From an uncultured Porphyromonadaceae bacterium (GTDB lineage: Bacteria; Bacteroidota; Bacteroidia; Bacteroidales; Muribaculaceae): DNA of 64,000 nt. Below are positions 44,428 through 53,389 of this stretch, in pieces. Every line of letters begins with the position of its first letter. Position 1 is the stretch's first letter. Below the pieces are notes generated by a model. That model was not told the origin of the DNA. It saw only the letters and a program-made list of their open reading frames with translations, and searched no databases. The DNA is taken from assembly GCA_902491625.1 (NCBI GenBank), contig CABUIO010000011.1, positions 1-64,000 on the forward strand, given 5' to 3'. The position numbers and the translations under genes are program-made.

Positions 44428-44730
44428 ATGGCAAAAGAATCAATGAAAGCCCGCGAGGTGAAGCGCGCGCGTCTGGTCGAGAAATATGCCGAGCGCAAGG
44501 CCGCTCTCAAGAAGGCCGCTCTTGCAGATGCAGAGGGCAACATCGACTATGAGGCTATCAAGAAGCTCCAGAAGCTTCCCAAGAACGCTTCCAAGGTGCG
44601 TCTGCACAACCGTTGCAGCATGACCGGCCGTCCCAAGGGCTACATCCGCCAGTTCGGCATCTCCCGTATCGTCTTCCGCGAGATGGCGAGCGCCGGCCTC
44701 ATCCCCGGCGTCAAGAAGGCAAGCTGGTGA
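44428..44730 (+). CDS. rpsN: 30S ribosomal protein S14
   Basis: 100 residues, the longer form without the CxxC zinc motifs (a single Cys in NRCSMTGRPKGYIRQFGISR). Together with the Cys-free L36 this indicates zinc-independent ribosomal paralogs in this operon. Confidence 0.97.
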   Translation: MAKESMKAREVKRARLVEKYAERKAALKKAALADAEGNIDYEAIKKLQKLPKNASKVRLHNRCSMTGRPKGYIRQFGISRIVFREMASAGLIPGVKKASW

Positions 44731-44828
44731 TCTCCCGGCGCCGTCGGCGGCGCCAACGCTTACAAATTAGAATTCAGTGAGTATTAAATATTGTTCAGAG
44801 CATCTGAATCAATTTAAACATCAAAACA

Positions 44829-45227
44829 ATGACTGATCCAATAGCAGATTATTTGACTCGACTCAGGAATGCCATCCGCGCAGGACATCGCGTGGTTGAG
44901 ATTCCCTCGTCGAAACTCAAGAGAGAGATCACACGCATCCTCTTTGAGCAGGGCTACATCCTCAACTACAAGTTCATGGAGGGTGACATCCCGTCGGGCG
45001 TTATCAAGATAGCGCTCAAGTATGATCCGATTGACAAGGAGAGTGCCATCAAGAACCTCCATCGTATCTCCCGTCCGGGCCTTCGCCAGTACACCGGCTA
45101 CAAGGAAATGCCCCGTGTGCTCAACGGCCTTGGCATCGCGATCCTTTCCACTTCCCAGGGCGTAATGACCAACAAGGAAGCCAAGGAGCGCAAGATCGGC
45201 GGTGAAGTATTATGTTATGTTTATTAA
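44829..45227 (+). CDS. rpsH: 30S ribosomal protein S8
   Basis: 132 residues, MTDPIADYLTRLRNAIRAGH at the start and STSQGVMTNKEAKERKIGGE near the end. S8 regulates the spc operon in E. coli by binding the rplE region; no such site was identified here. The 98-bp gap before it has no gene. Confidence 0.98.
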   Translation: MTDPIADYLTRLRNAIRAGHRVVEIPSSKLKREITRILFEQGYILNYKFMEGDIPSGVIKIALKYDPIDKESAIKNLHRISRPGLRQYTGYKEMPRVLNGLGIAILSTSQGVMTNKEAKERKIGGEVLCYVY

Positions 45228-45245
45228 TCATAAGGAGGTATCGCA

Positions 45246-45800
45246 ATGTCAAGAATCGGTAAAATGCCAATAGAAATACCTGCCGGAGTGACCGTACAGG
45301 TAAAAGATAACATAGTGACAGTAAAGGGTCCCAAGGGAGAGCTCAGCCAGGCTGTGAATCCTGACCTCGAGATCAGCGTGGCCGACGGCCACATCGAGGT
45401 GAAGCGTCCCAGCGACGACCGCGAGCACCGCGCCCAGCACGGCCTCTACCGCGCCCTCATCCACAACATGGTTGTCGGCGTTCACGACGGCTACAAGAAG
45501 GAGATGGAGCTTGTCGGCGTAGGTTACCGCGCCACAGCCACAGGCCAGGTCCTTGAGCTTGCTCTCGGCTACAGCCACGCCATCTATATCAAGCTCCCCA
45601 AGGAGATCAAGGTCGAGGCGAAGAGCGAGCGCAACAAGAATCCGCTCATCATCCTCGAAAGCTACGACAAGCAGCTTCTCGGTCAGGTCTGCGCCAAGAT
45701 CCGCAGCCTGCGCAAGCCCGAGCCTTACAAGGGCAAAGGTATCAAGTTCGTCGGCGAGCAGATCCGTCGCAAGTCCGGTAAGTCGGCTAACGCCAAATAA
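45246..45800 (+). CDS. rplF: 50S ribosomal protein L6
   Basis: 184 residues with the two related L6 domains; GVGYRATATGQVLELALGYSH and PEPYKGKGIKFVGEQIRRK are typical. An AAGGAGGT sequence 7 bp upstream of the start is an unusually good Shine-Dalgarno match for this phylum. Confidence 0.98.
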   Translation: MSRIGKMPIEIPAGVTVQVKDNIVTVKGPKGELSQAVNPDLEISVADGHIEVKRPSDDREHRAQHGLYRALIHNMVVGVHDGYKKEMELVGVGYRATATGQVLELALGYSHAIYIKLPKEIKVEAKSERNKNPLIILESYDKQLLGQVCAKIRSLRKPEPYKGKGIKFVGEQIRRKSGKSANAK

Positions 45801-45815
45801 TTAAATTGAGCTACT

Positions 45816-46157
45816 ATGGTATCCAAAATAGATAGAAGAAACAAAATCAAAACCCGCATCCGCGGCAAGGTGTCCGGCACCGCGCAGCGTCCGCGCATGA
45901 GCGTGTTCCGCTCCAACAAGGGTATATACGTGCAGCTCATCGACGACCTCGCAGGCCGCACGCTCGCAGCCGCATCCTCCAAGGGGATTGCCGAAGGCAC
46001 CAAGACAGAGATTGCCGGCAAGGTCGGTGAGCAGATAGCAAAGAAAGCCATTGAGATCGGTATCACCGAGGTGGTCTTCGACCGCAACGGCTACCTTTTC
46101 CACGGCAGAGTAAAATCATTGGCCGAAGCCGCACGCAAGGCCGGACTTAAATTCTAA
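45816..46157 (+). CDS. rplR: 50S ribosomal protein L18
   Basis: 113 residues; RPRMSVFRSNKGIYVQLIDD and FDRNGYLFHGRVKSLAEAAR are the expected 5S-rRNA-binding motifs. Confidence 0.97.
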   Translation: MVSKIDRRNKIKTRIRGKVSGTAQRPRMSVFRSNKGIYVQLIDDLAGRTLAAASSKGIAEGTKTEIAGKVGEQIAKKAIEIGITEVVFDRNGYLFHGRVKSLAEAARKAGLKF

Positions 46158-46165
46158 AGAGAATC

Positions 46166-46687
46166 ATGGCAATCAAATCCAACAGAGTAAAATCTACCAA
46201 CGACCTTGAGCTCAAGGATCGTCTGGTGGCAATCAACCGTGTCACCAAGGTGACAAAGGGTGGCCGTGCGTTCAGCTTTGCCGCTATCGTCGTAGTGGGC
46301 AACGAAGACGGAGTCATCGGCTGGGGCCTGGGCAAGGCCAACGAAGTGACCGCCGCCATCGCCAAAGGCGTTGAGTCGGCCAAGAAGAACCTTATCCGCG
46401 TGCCGGTGCACAAGGGTACGATTCCCCACGAGCAGGCAGCCAAATTCGGCGGCAGCCGCATCTTCCTCAAGCCCGCTTCCGAGGGTACCGGAGTGAAGGC
46501 CGGCGGCGCCATGCGCGCAGTGCTCGAGAGCGCCGGAATTCGTGACGTGCTCGCCAAGTCGAAGGGTTCGTCGAACCCCCACAACCTCGTGAAGGCTACA
46601 ATCGCCGCTCTCGGCGAGATGCGTTCGCCTGCGCAGGTGGCCAAGAGCCGTGGCATCTCCGTGGAGAAAGTTTTCAACGGCAAATAA
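46166..46687 (+). CDS. rpsE: 30S ribosomal protein S5
   Basis: 173 residues. The dsRBD-like start ELKDRLVAINRVTKVTKGG and the loop FAAIVVVGNEDGVIGWGLGK are intact, including the region altered in spectinomycin-resistant mutants. Confidence 0.97.
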   Translation: MAIKSNRVKSTNDLELKDRLVAINRVTKVTKGGRAFSFAAIVVVGNEDGVIGWGLGKANEVTAAIAKGVESAKKNLIRVPVHKGTIPHEQAAKFGGSRIFLKPASEGTGVKAGGAMRAVLESAGIRDVLAKSKGSSNPHNLVKATIAALGEMRSPAQVAKSRGISVEKVFNGK

Positions 46688-46717
46688 TGTGTAACAGCAC
46701 CAACATCTGATAACGCA

Positions 46718-46897
46718 ATGGCAAAAATCAAGATAAAACAGATTAAGAGCCGCATCAACTGCCCCAAGGTGCAGAAAGCGACACTTGACGCACTTGGACT
46801 TAAGAAGATGAACCATGTTGTCGAGCACGAGGACAACGCTTGCATCATGGGAATGGTTAACCGCGTACGCCACCTTGTAGAGGTGACTAAAGCTTAA
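46718..46897 (+). CDS. rpmD: 50S ribosomal protein L30
   Basis: 59 residues, translated directly from the sequence: MAKIKIKQIKSRINCPK at the start, LDALGLKKMNHVVEHED in the middle, and VRHLVEVTKA at the end. The length and position between rpsE and rplO are canonical. Confidence 0.96.
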   Translation: MAKIKIKQIKSRINCPKVQKATLDALGLKKMNHVVEHEDNACIMGMVNRVRHLVEVTKA

Positions 46898-46911
46898 AAC
46901 AGGCAAGAGCA

Positions 46912-47364
46912 ATGAAAATCGAACTCAATAATCTTCAGCCTGCGGTCGGCAGCAACAAGAGCCGCCGCAGAATAGGCCGCGGTCCCGGCTCGGGCTACGG
47001 CGGCACTTCGACACGTGGCCACAAGGGCGCCAAGTCGCGCTCGGGCTACAAGCACAAAGTCGGCTTTGAGGGCGGCCAGATGCCTCTGCAGCGTCGTCTG
47101 CCTAAATTCGGCTTCAAGAACTTCAACCGTGTGGAATACAAAGCCATCAATCTCGACGTGCTTGAAACGCTCGCTACCGAGCAGAAACTCGAGAAGATTA
47201 CAGTTGCTGACCTTCATGCTGCCGGCCTTGTCTCCAAGAACGCGCTTGTCAAGATCCTTGGCAACGGCGCTCTGACCAAGGCTATCGAGGTGGAAGCCGA
47301 TGCCTTCTCCAAGAAGGCTGAAGAGGCTATAACTGCAGCAGGTGGTAAAGCAATTAAAAAGTAA
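46912..47364 (+). CDS. rplO: 50S ribosomal protein L15
   Basis: 150 residues; the Gly/Arg-rich N-terminal extension (RIGRGPGSGYGGTSTRGHKG) and FEGGQMPLQRRLPKFGF are characteristic. It is followed 6 bp later by secY. Confidence 0.97.
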   Translation: MKIELNNLQPAVGSNKSRRRIGRGPGSGYGGTSTRGHKGAKSRSGYKHKVGFEGGQMPLQRRLPKFGFKNFNRVEYKAINLDVLETLATEQKLEKITVADLHAAGLVSKNALVKILGNGALTKAIEVEADAFSKKAEEAITAAGGKAIKK

Positions 47365-47370
47365 TCTAAA

Positions 47371-48717
47371 ATGGGTTTTACAAAAACAATTAAAAATATC
47401 TGGAGCGTAGAGGATCTGCGTCACCGCATCGGCATCACGCTGCTGCTCGTGATCATCTACCGCTTCGGCTGCTATGTGGTTCTGCCGGGCATCAACCCCG
47501 ACGACCTCTCGAAGCTCAAGGAGTTCAGCTCCACGGGCCTGATGCAGCTGCTCGACATGTTCTCCGGCGGTGCCTTCTCACAGGCATCCATCTTCGCACT
47601 CGGTATCATGCCCTACATCACGGCGTCGATCGTGATCCAGCTTCTCGGCATGGTGCTTCCCTCTTTCCAGAAGATGCAGCGCGAGGGAGAAAGCGGTCGC
47701 ATGAAGCTTAATCAGTACACACGCTGGCTCACAGTCGTGATACTGTGTCTTCAGGCTCCCGCCTATCTCATCAACCTGCGCAGCCAGATCGGTGCGGCAG
47801 GCGCTATCGAGGCAGCCAACCAGATCAACGGACTCAACATCGCGTTCATGACGGTGATCCTCACCGCCGGCTCGATGTTCATCATGTGGCTGGGCGAGCG
47901 TATCGACCAGAAGGGTATCGGCAACGGTATCTCCTTCATCATCCTGATCGGTATCATCGCCCGTCTGCCGGATGCCCTGATGCAGGAGGCTACACTGCGC
48001 CTGATGAACTCCGCAGGCGGCGGTCTCGTGGCATTCCTCATTGAGATTGTCATCCTGCTTCTCGTCATCGCCGGTGCCGTCATGCTCGTGCAGGGCACAC
48101 GCAAGGTGCCCGTGCAGTATGCCAAGCGCATCGTCGGCAACAAGCAGTATGGCGGAGCCCGTCAGTACATTCCCCTGAAAGTCAATGCCGCAGGTGTCAT
48201 GCCTATCATCTTCGCCCAGGCGCTGATGTTTATCCCCGTGACCCTCGCCGGATTCCGTACTGAGAACAGCGGCTTCTTCGGAGCCATGACCGACATGTAC
48301 GGCTTCTGGTACAATCTGGTGTATTTCATCATGATTGTGGCGTTCACCTACTTCTACACTGCCATCACAGTGCGTCCGGCCCAGATGGCCGACGACATGA
48401 AGCGTAACAACGGCTTCATCCCCGGCGTCAAGCCCGGCAAGCCGACTGTCGAATATCTCGACAGCATCATGTCGCGCATCACGCTGCCCGGATCCATCTT
48501 CCTGGGCATCGTAGCCATCCTTCCCGCCATCGCCTACATCTGTGGCATGAACCGTAGTTTCGCCCAGTTCTTCGGCGGCACATCGCTGCTGATCATGGTG
48601 GGTGTGATCCTCGATACCCTGCGTATCGTCGAAGGCCATCTGCTGATGCGCCACTACGACGGCCTCATGAAAGACGGACGTATCAAAGGACGCACCACAG
48701 GCAATTCGGCATTCTGA
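47371..48717 (+). CDS. secY: Protein translocase subunit SecY
   Basis: 448 residues with about ten predicted membrane helices. The start TIKNIWSVEDLRHRIGITLLL, the plug region after TM1, IVIQLLGMVLPSFQKMQREGE and the cytoplasmic loop NNGFIPGVKPGKPTVEYLD are conserved. It forms the Sec channel in the inner membrane; the YajC accessory subunit is encoded at 24540-24902. Confidence 0.98.
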   Translation: MGFTKTIKNIWSVEDLRHRIGITLLLVIIYRFGCYVVLPGINPDDLSKLKEFSSTGLMQLLDMFSGGAFSQASIFALGIMPYITASIVIQLLGMVLPSFQKMQREGESGRMKLNQYTRWLTVVILCLQAPAYLINLRSQIGAAGAIEAANQINGLNIAFMTVILTAGSMFIMWLGERIDQKGIGNGISFIILIGIIARLPDALMQEATLRLMNSAGGGLVAFLIEIVILLLVIAGAVMLVQGTRKVPVQYAKRIVGNKQYGGARQYIPLKVNAAGVMPIIFAQALMFIPVTLAGFRTENSGFFGAMTDMYGFWYNLVYFIMIVAFTYFYTAITVRPAQMADDMKRNNGFIPGVKPGKPTVEYLDSIMSRITLPGSIFLGIVAILPAIAYICGMNRSFAQFFGGTSLLIMVGVILDTLRIVEGHLLMRHYDGLMKDGRIKGRTTGNSAF

Positions 48718-48791
48718 TAAATTTGACAGAAAAGTAAATCCAGCTCCCTGATTATAACAGGAAACTCCCGAGAGACTCACAGGCATCGACT

Positions 48792-49574
48792 ATGATATTC
48801 ATAAAGACAGCTGAGGAAATCGAACTTATGCGCAGAGCGTGCGACCTTACGTCGCGCACTCTGGGCGAAGTCGCACGTTGGATAGCACCCGGCGTGACGA
48901 CACGTCGCCTCGATACCATCGCGCGAGAATTCATCATGGACCACGGCGGCACTCCCGCATGTCTGGGCTATGGAGGCTTCCCCGGCACACTCTGTATCGA
49001 AGTCAATGAGATTGTCGTCCACGGCTTCCCTTCCGGCTATGAGCTTCGCGAAGGCGATGTCGTAGGCACTGATCTTGTCGTGGAGCTCGACGGATTCAAT
49101 GGCGACAGCTGCTACACATTCCCTGTGGGAGAGGTCGACGAGAAAGTGATGAAGCTGCTGCGTACCACCAAGGAAAGCCTCTACAAAGGTATCGGGGCTG
49201 CCGAGGAGGGACGCCGCATCGGCGACATCGCCAATGCCGTCCAGACCTACTGCGAGCATCGCGGCTACAGTGTGGTGCGCGAGATGTGTGGCCACGGCAT
49301 CGGCCGCAAGATGCACGAAGACCCCGAGGTGCCCAACTACGGACGCCGAGGCACCGGTCCCGTGCTCCGCAACGGCATGTGCATCGCCATCGAGCCTATG
49401 ATAAATCTCGGCTCAAAAAATATCGTGATCGAAAGCGACGGCTGGACGTGCCGCACACGCGACCGCAAGCCCTCGGCACACTTCGAGCACACGATAGTCA
49501 TCAATGGCAAGCAGCCTGAGATCCTGACGACTTTCAGCTATATCGACGAAGCCTTGGGCGACAAGGCTGTCTGA
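48792..49574 (+). CDS. map: Methionine aminopeptidase type I
   Basis: 260 residues, M24A family. The metal ligands are visible: Asp in VVGTDLVVELDG, Asp in FNGDSCYTF, His in GHGIGRKMHEDP, Glu in IAIEPM and Glu in HFEHTI. It removes the initiator Met from nascent proteins. The position between secY and infA is the usual one. Confidence 0.96.
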   Translation: MIFIKTAEEIELMRRACDLTSRTLGEVARWIAPGVTTRRLDTIAREFIMDHGGTPACLGYGGFPGTLCIEVNEIVVHGFPSGYELREGDVVGTDLVVELDGFNGDSCYTFPVGEVDEKVMKLLRTTKESLYKGIGAAEEGRRIGDIANAVQTYCEHRGYSVVREMCGHGIGRKMHEDPEVPNYGRRGTGPVLRNGMCIAIEPMINLGSKNIVIESDGWTCRTRDRKPSAHFEHTIVINGKQPEILTTFSYIDEALGDKAV

Positions 49575-49646
49575 GAGACTTGGAAGTCGGAAATTCAGTC
49601 AGAGAAGCAGACCAATCGGAAAACAAATCAGACAAAATATCGGAAC

Positions 49647-49865
49647 ATGTCGAAACAAGCTGCAATAGAACAGGACGGAGTAATTCTCGAAGCCTTGTCC
49701 AACGCAATGTTCAAGGTCGAACTTGAGAACGGCCATGAGATCACGGCCCACATCTCCGGCAAGATGCGTATGCACTATATCAAGATTCTCCCCGGCGACA
49801 AAGTCAGGGTGGAAATGTCGCCGTACGACCTTTCGAAGGGACGTATAGCATTCAGATACAAATAA
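49647..49865 (+). CDS. infA: Translation initiation factor IF-1
   Basis: 72 residues, a single OB fold; KMRMHYIKILPGDKVRVEMS and PYDLSKGRIAFRYK are diagnostic. It blocks the A site during initiation. Confidence 0.98.
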   Translation: MSKQAAIEQDGVILEALSNAMFKVELENGHEITAHISGKMRMHYIKILPGDKVRVEMSPYDLSKGRIAFRYK

Positions 49866-49883
49866 AAAAACAAGACACAAGAT

Positions 49884-50000
49884 ATGAAAGTAAGAGCCTC
49901 CGTAAAGAAGCGTACGCCCGACAGCAAGATTGTAAGGCGCAAGGGCAGACTGTATGTGATCAATAAGAAAAATCCCAAACTCAAACAGCGTCAGGGCTAA
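49884..50000 (+). CDS. rpmJ: 50S ribosomal protein L36
   Basis: 38 residues translated from the sequence: MKVRASVKKRTPDSKIVRRK, then GRLYVINKKNPKLKQRQG. The C-terminal KQRQG end is diagnostic. All Cys/His zinc ligands of the classical form are absent, making it the zinc-free type. Confidence 0.95.
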   Translation: MKVRASVKKRTPDSKIVRRKGRLYVINKKNPKLKQRQG

Positions 50001-50037
50001 TGCGCCGGCCGCTTGATAATGTAATAACAAATAAACT

Positions 50038-50418
50038 ATGGCAATAAGAATTGTCGGCGTAGATTTGCCGCAAAACAAGCGAGGCGAGATAGCCTTGACC
50101 TATATCTTCGGTATCGGCCGAAGCGCTGCCAACACCATTCTGAGCAAAGCCGGTGTTGACCGCGACATCAAAGTGCAGGACTGGACAGACGCGCAGGCCG
50201 CAGCCGTGCGTGAGGTCATCCAGAACGATTACAAGGTGGAGGGCGACCTTCGCTCCGAGATCCAGCTCAATATCAAACGTCTGATGGACATCGGCTGCTA
50301 TCGCGGCATACGCCACCGCAACGGCCTTCCCGTCCGCGGACAGAGCACCAAGAACAACGCACGTACCCGCAAGGGCCGCAAGAAAACAGTCGCTAACAAG
50401 AAGAAAGCTACCAAATAA
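50038..50418 (+). CDS. rpsM: 30S ribosomal protein S13
   Basis: 126 residues; AIRIVGVDLPQNKRGEIALT at the start, YRGIRHRNGLPVRGQSTKNN near the end and a Lys-rich tail that reaches toward the P-site tRNA. Confidence 0.98.
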   Translation: MAIRIVGVDLPQNKRGEIALTYIFGIGRSAANTILSKAGVDRDIKVQDWTDAQAAAVREVIQNDYKVEGDLRSEIQLNIKRLMDIGCYRGIRHRNGLPVRGQSTKNNARTRKGRKKTVANKKKATK

Positions 50419-50427
50419 AATTAAAGT

Positions 50428-50817
50428 ATGGCAAAAAAGACAGTCGCAGCAAAGAAGAAAAACGTCAAGGTTGACGCTATGGGTCAGCTCCACGTTCACT
50501 CTTCTTTCAACAACATTATCGTGTGCCTCACCAACAGCGAGGGTCAGGTCATCTCCTGGTCCAGCGCCGGCAAGATGGGCTTCCGCGGTTCCAAGAAGAA
50601 CACTCCCTATGCAGCCCAGATGGCCGCTCAGGATTGCGTGAAGACCGCTTACGACATGGGTCTTCGCAAGGTGAAGGCTTATGTGAAAGGACCCGGCAAC
50701 GGCCGTGAGTCTGCAATCCGCACCGTCCATGGCGCCGGCATCGAAGTGGTCGAGATCATCGACGTCACTCCGCTGCCCCACAACGGATGCCGTCCCCCCA
50801 AGCGTCGCAGAGTCTGA
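50428..50817 (+). CDS. rpsK: 30S ribosomal protein S11
   Basis: 129 residues; SSFNNIIVCLTNSEGQVISW, AGKMGFRGSKKNTPYAAQMA and the conserved end TPLPHNGCRPPKRRRV. It lies 9 bp after rpsM. Confidence 0.98.
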   Translation: MAKKTVAAKKKNVKVDAMGQLHVHSSFNNIIVCLTNSEGQVISWSSAGKMGFRGSKKNTPYAAQMAAQDCVKTAYDMGLRKVKAYVKGPGNGRESAIRTVHGAGIEVVEIIDVTPLPHNGCRPPKRRRV

Positions 50818-51078
50818 CGCATCAACCAGAGGTGCTACCGGCCGCAGGCAGACTCCTGTCTCCGGCGCCTGAGAGGGCGCGGCGGAAGTCTCCGGCGGAA
50901 CCGAACCTCAAAAATTCCCGGCGTTGTGTGCGAATAGACTGTCAGCTACGATATATAACCCACTTTCTCTCATTGACAGTCGCGGCTGCGCTCGCAAAGC
51001 CTAAAATGTAAGCAACACTTTAATTTTCATCGGAGCCGGAAGGCGAATCAGAACCACGGCTCCAGCAAAGCAAAAACA
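50818..51078 (+). promoter_or_regulatory. rpsK-rpsD spacer, possible S4 leader
   Basis: This is a 261-bp gene-free gap, the longest within the spc-alpha part. GACTGTCA (50937-50944) pairs with TGACAGTC (50974-50981), and the first half is GC-rich with several short self-complementary blocks. In E. coli the alpha operon is controlled by S4 binding a leader pseudoknot; a similar function here is only a possibility. Confidence 0.35.
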
Positions 51079-51684
51079 ATGGCAAGATACACAGGTCCAA
51101 AATCAAGAATCGCCCGTAAATTCGGCGAGCCGATCTTCGGCGAGGATAAAGTATTGTCGAAAAAGAATTATCCGCCGGGTCAGCACGGCAACAACCGCCG
51201 TCGCAAGACTTCGGAATACGGCACACAGCTCAAGGAGAAGCAGAAAGCCAAATACACCTACGGTGTGCTTGAGCGTCAGTTCCGCAATCTCTTCGAGACA
51301 GCCGCCCGCACCAAAGGCGTAACCGGCGAGGTTCTTCTCCAGCTCCTTGAGAGCCGCCTTGACAACGTAGTCTATCGTCTCGGCATTGCTCCCACACGTC
51401 CCGCAGCACGCCAGATCGTGCTCCACAAGCATGTCACAGTCAACGGCAAGGTCGTGAACATTCCTTCCTACCGCGTGCAGCCCGGCGATGTTGTAGCAGT
51501 GCGCGAAAAATCCAAGTCGCTCGAAGTGATCAACGACAACCTTGCAGGCTTCAACCACAGCAAATATCCCTGGATCGAGTGGGATGAGAGCATCAAGGGA
51601 GGCAAGTTCCTTCACACCCCCCAGCGCGAGGACATCCCCGAGCCCATCAAGGAACAGTTGATAGTTGAGTTGTATTCTAAATAA
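51079..51684 (+). CDS. rpsD: 30S ribosomal protein S4
   Basis: 201 residues. The N-terminus (MARYTGPKSRIARKFGEPIF) lacks the zinc Cys residues. LESRLDNVVYRLGIAPTRPA and HKHVTVNGKVVNIPSYRVQ mark the S4 RNA-binding domain. It nucleates 30S assembly. Confidence 0.98.
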   Translation: MARYTGPKSRIARKFGEPIFGEDKVLSKKNYPPGQHGNNRRRKTSEYGTQLKEKQKAKYTYGVLERQFRNLFETAARTKGVTGEVLLQLLESRLDNVVYRLGIAPTRPAARQIVLHKHVTVNGKVVNIPSYRVQPGDVVAVREKSKSLEVINDNLAGFNHSKYPWIEWDESIKGGKFLHTPQREDIPEPIKEQLIVELYSK

Positions 51685-51700
51685 TAAATAAGAGAGACCC

Positions 51701-52699
51701 ATGGCTATTTTAGCATTTCAGAAACCTGACAAAGTAATCATGTTGGAAGCCGGCAACTCATTCGGCAAGATTGAGTTCCGTCCTCTTGAGCCTGGTTACG
51801 GTCAGACGGTGGGCAACGCCTTGCGTCGCATCCTCCTTTCTTCGCTCGGAGGCTTCGCAATCTGCTCAATCCGCATCGACGGAGTGACACACGAGTTGGG
51901 CACGATCCCCGGTGTCAAAGAGGATGTCACCAATATCATTCTCAATCTCAAGAGAGTGCGTTTCAAGCAGATAGTGGATTCAACGGACGAGGAGAAGGCC
52001 ACTGTCAATGTGTCAGGCACAGATGTGTTCACAGCCGGCGATCTGGGTAAAGTTCTCACAGGATTCGAGGTTCTCAATCCCGAGCTTGAAATCTGCCATC
52101 TCGATCCCGCGCAGGGATTCAACATGGAGTTCAAGATCAACAAAGGACGCGGCTGGGTCCCCGCCGACGAGAACCGCGAGCAGCTCGGAGCGGAGGATGT
52201 CAATGTCATCGCCATCGACTCCATCTACACTCCTATAAAAAATGTGAAGTATACGGTCGAGAATTATCGTGTCGAACAGAAGACCGACTACGAGAAGCTG
52301 ACTCTTGAGGTGACAACCGACGGCTCCATCAAGCCTCAGGACGCCCTCAAGGAGGCAGCCAAGATTCTCATCCATCACTTCATGCTTTTCAGCGACGAGA
52401 AAATTACCCTCGAAGCGCCCGAGGCACGCAATGCCGACGAATTTGACGAGGAAGTGCTCCACATGCGCCAGCTCCTTAAGAGCAAGCTCGCTGACATGGA
52501 CCTCTCCGTCAGAGCCCTCAACTGCCTCAAGAGCGCTGAGGTCGAGACACTCGGCGAGCTCGTTGTCTTCAACAAGAACGACCTGTTGAAGTTCCGTAAC
52601 TTCGGTAAGAAATCCCTTACCGAGCTCGACGATCTTCTTGCGAGCCTCAACCTCTCCTTCGGCATGGATATTTCAAAATATAAATTAGACAAAGACTAA
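51701..52699 (+). CDS. rpoA: RNA polymerase subunit alpha
   Basis: 332 residues. The N-terminal dimerisation domain shows FGKIEFRPLEPGYGQTVGNA and LRRILLSSLGGFAICSIRID. After an acidic linker, the C-terminal domain has LSVRALNCLKSAEVETLGEL and LLKFRNFGKKSLTELDDLLA, the surface that contacts DNA UP elements and activators. Confidence 0.98.
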   Translation: MAILAFQKPDKVIMLEAGNSFGKIEFRPLEPGYGQTVGNALRRILLSSLGGFAICSIRIDGVTHELGTIPGVKEDVTNIILNLKRVRFKQIVDSTDEEKATVNVSGTDVFTAGDLGKVLTGFEVLNPELEICHLDPAQGFNMEFKINKGRGWVPADENREQLGAEDVNVIAIDSIYTPIKNVKYTVENYRVEQKTDYEKLTLEVTTDGSIKPQDALKEAAKILIHHFMLFSDEKITLEAPEARNADEFDEEVLHMRQLLKSKLADMDLSVRALNCLKSAEVETLGELVVFNKNDLLKFRNFGKKSLTELDDLLASLNLSFGMDISKYKLDKD

Positions 52700-52705
52700 A
52701 TCACG

Positions 52706-53188
52706 ATGCGACACAATAAGAAATTCAATCATCTTGGACGCAAAAAGGCCCATCGCGATGCGTTGCTGAAGAACCAGACCATCTCGCTTATCATGCATAA
52801 GCGCATCTTCACCACTCTCGCCAAGGCCAAGGCTCTCCGCATGTATGCCGAGCCCCTTATCAACCGCGCCAAAAAGGACGATACCGCCAACCGCCGTCTT
52901 GTGTTCTCCTATCTGCAGAACAAGGAGGCCGTCAAGGAGCTTTTCGGTGTTATCGCCGACAAGATCGTAGACCGTCCCGGTGGCTACACACGTATCCTCA
53001 AGACCGGCCATCGTCTTGGTGACAACGCCGAGACATGCTTCATCGAGCTTGTGGACTTCAACGAGGCTATGCTCGCCGACAAGGGCGCCAAGAAAACTGC
53101 GCGCACACGTCGCGGCCGCGGCAAGAAGGCTGCCGCTCCCGAAGCTGCCGCCACTCCCGCACCCGCAGAAGAGGCTAAGGCTGAGTAA
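52706..53188 (+). CDS. rplQ: 50S ribosomal protein L17 with Ala/Pro-rich tail
   Basis: 160 residues. The core (MRHNKKFNHLGRKKAHRDAL) is standard; the last ~35 residues form a basic then Ala/Pro/Glu-rich low-complexity tail (RRGRGKKAAAPEAAATPAPA). It is the last gene of the ribosomal superoperon, followed by a terminator. Confidence 0.97.
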   Translation: MRHNKKFNHLGRKKAHRDALLKNQTISLIMHKRIFTTLAKAKALRMYAEPLINRAKKDDTANRRLVFSYLQNKEAVKELFGVIADKIVDRPGGYTRILKTGHRLGDNAETCFIELVDFNEAMLADKGAKKTARTRRGRGKKAAAPEAAATPAPAEEAKAE

Positions 53189-53211
53189 AAGCGTTTACTA
53201 CAGAAATATTT

Positions 53212-53250
53212 CGGGTCGCATTGCATTCGGGCAGTGCGACCCGATTTCGT
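53212..53250 (+). terminator. Terminator of the ribosomal superoperon
   Basis: CGGGTCGCA (53212-53220) pairs with TGCGACCCG (53235-53243) around a 14-nt loop, followed by ATTTCGTTT. It lies 24 bp after the rplQ stop. Confidence 0.8.
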
Positions 53251-53284
53251 TTCATCACGAACGATTTTCAATCCATCTTTTTTG

Positions 53285-53345
53285 CGAATCATTGGAAACA
53301 TATCGAACCATGTTTTTTCGAACAATCAGTAACAATCAGTAACAA
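53285..53345 (+). repeat. AACCAT-rich intergenic repeat, copy 2 (partial)
   Basis: GCGAATCATTGGAAAC, ATATCGAACCATGTTTTTTC and GAACAATCAGTAACAATCAG align with the first part of 10424-10535. AACAATCAGT is itself tandemly repeated. Confidence 0.7.
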
Positions 53346-53389
53346 TATTGACAAGGATATGTGAACTACACGTCTGCCGCGACATGCTC

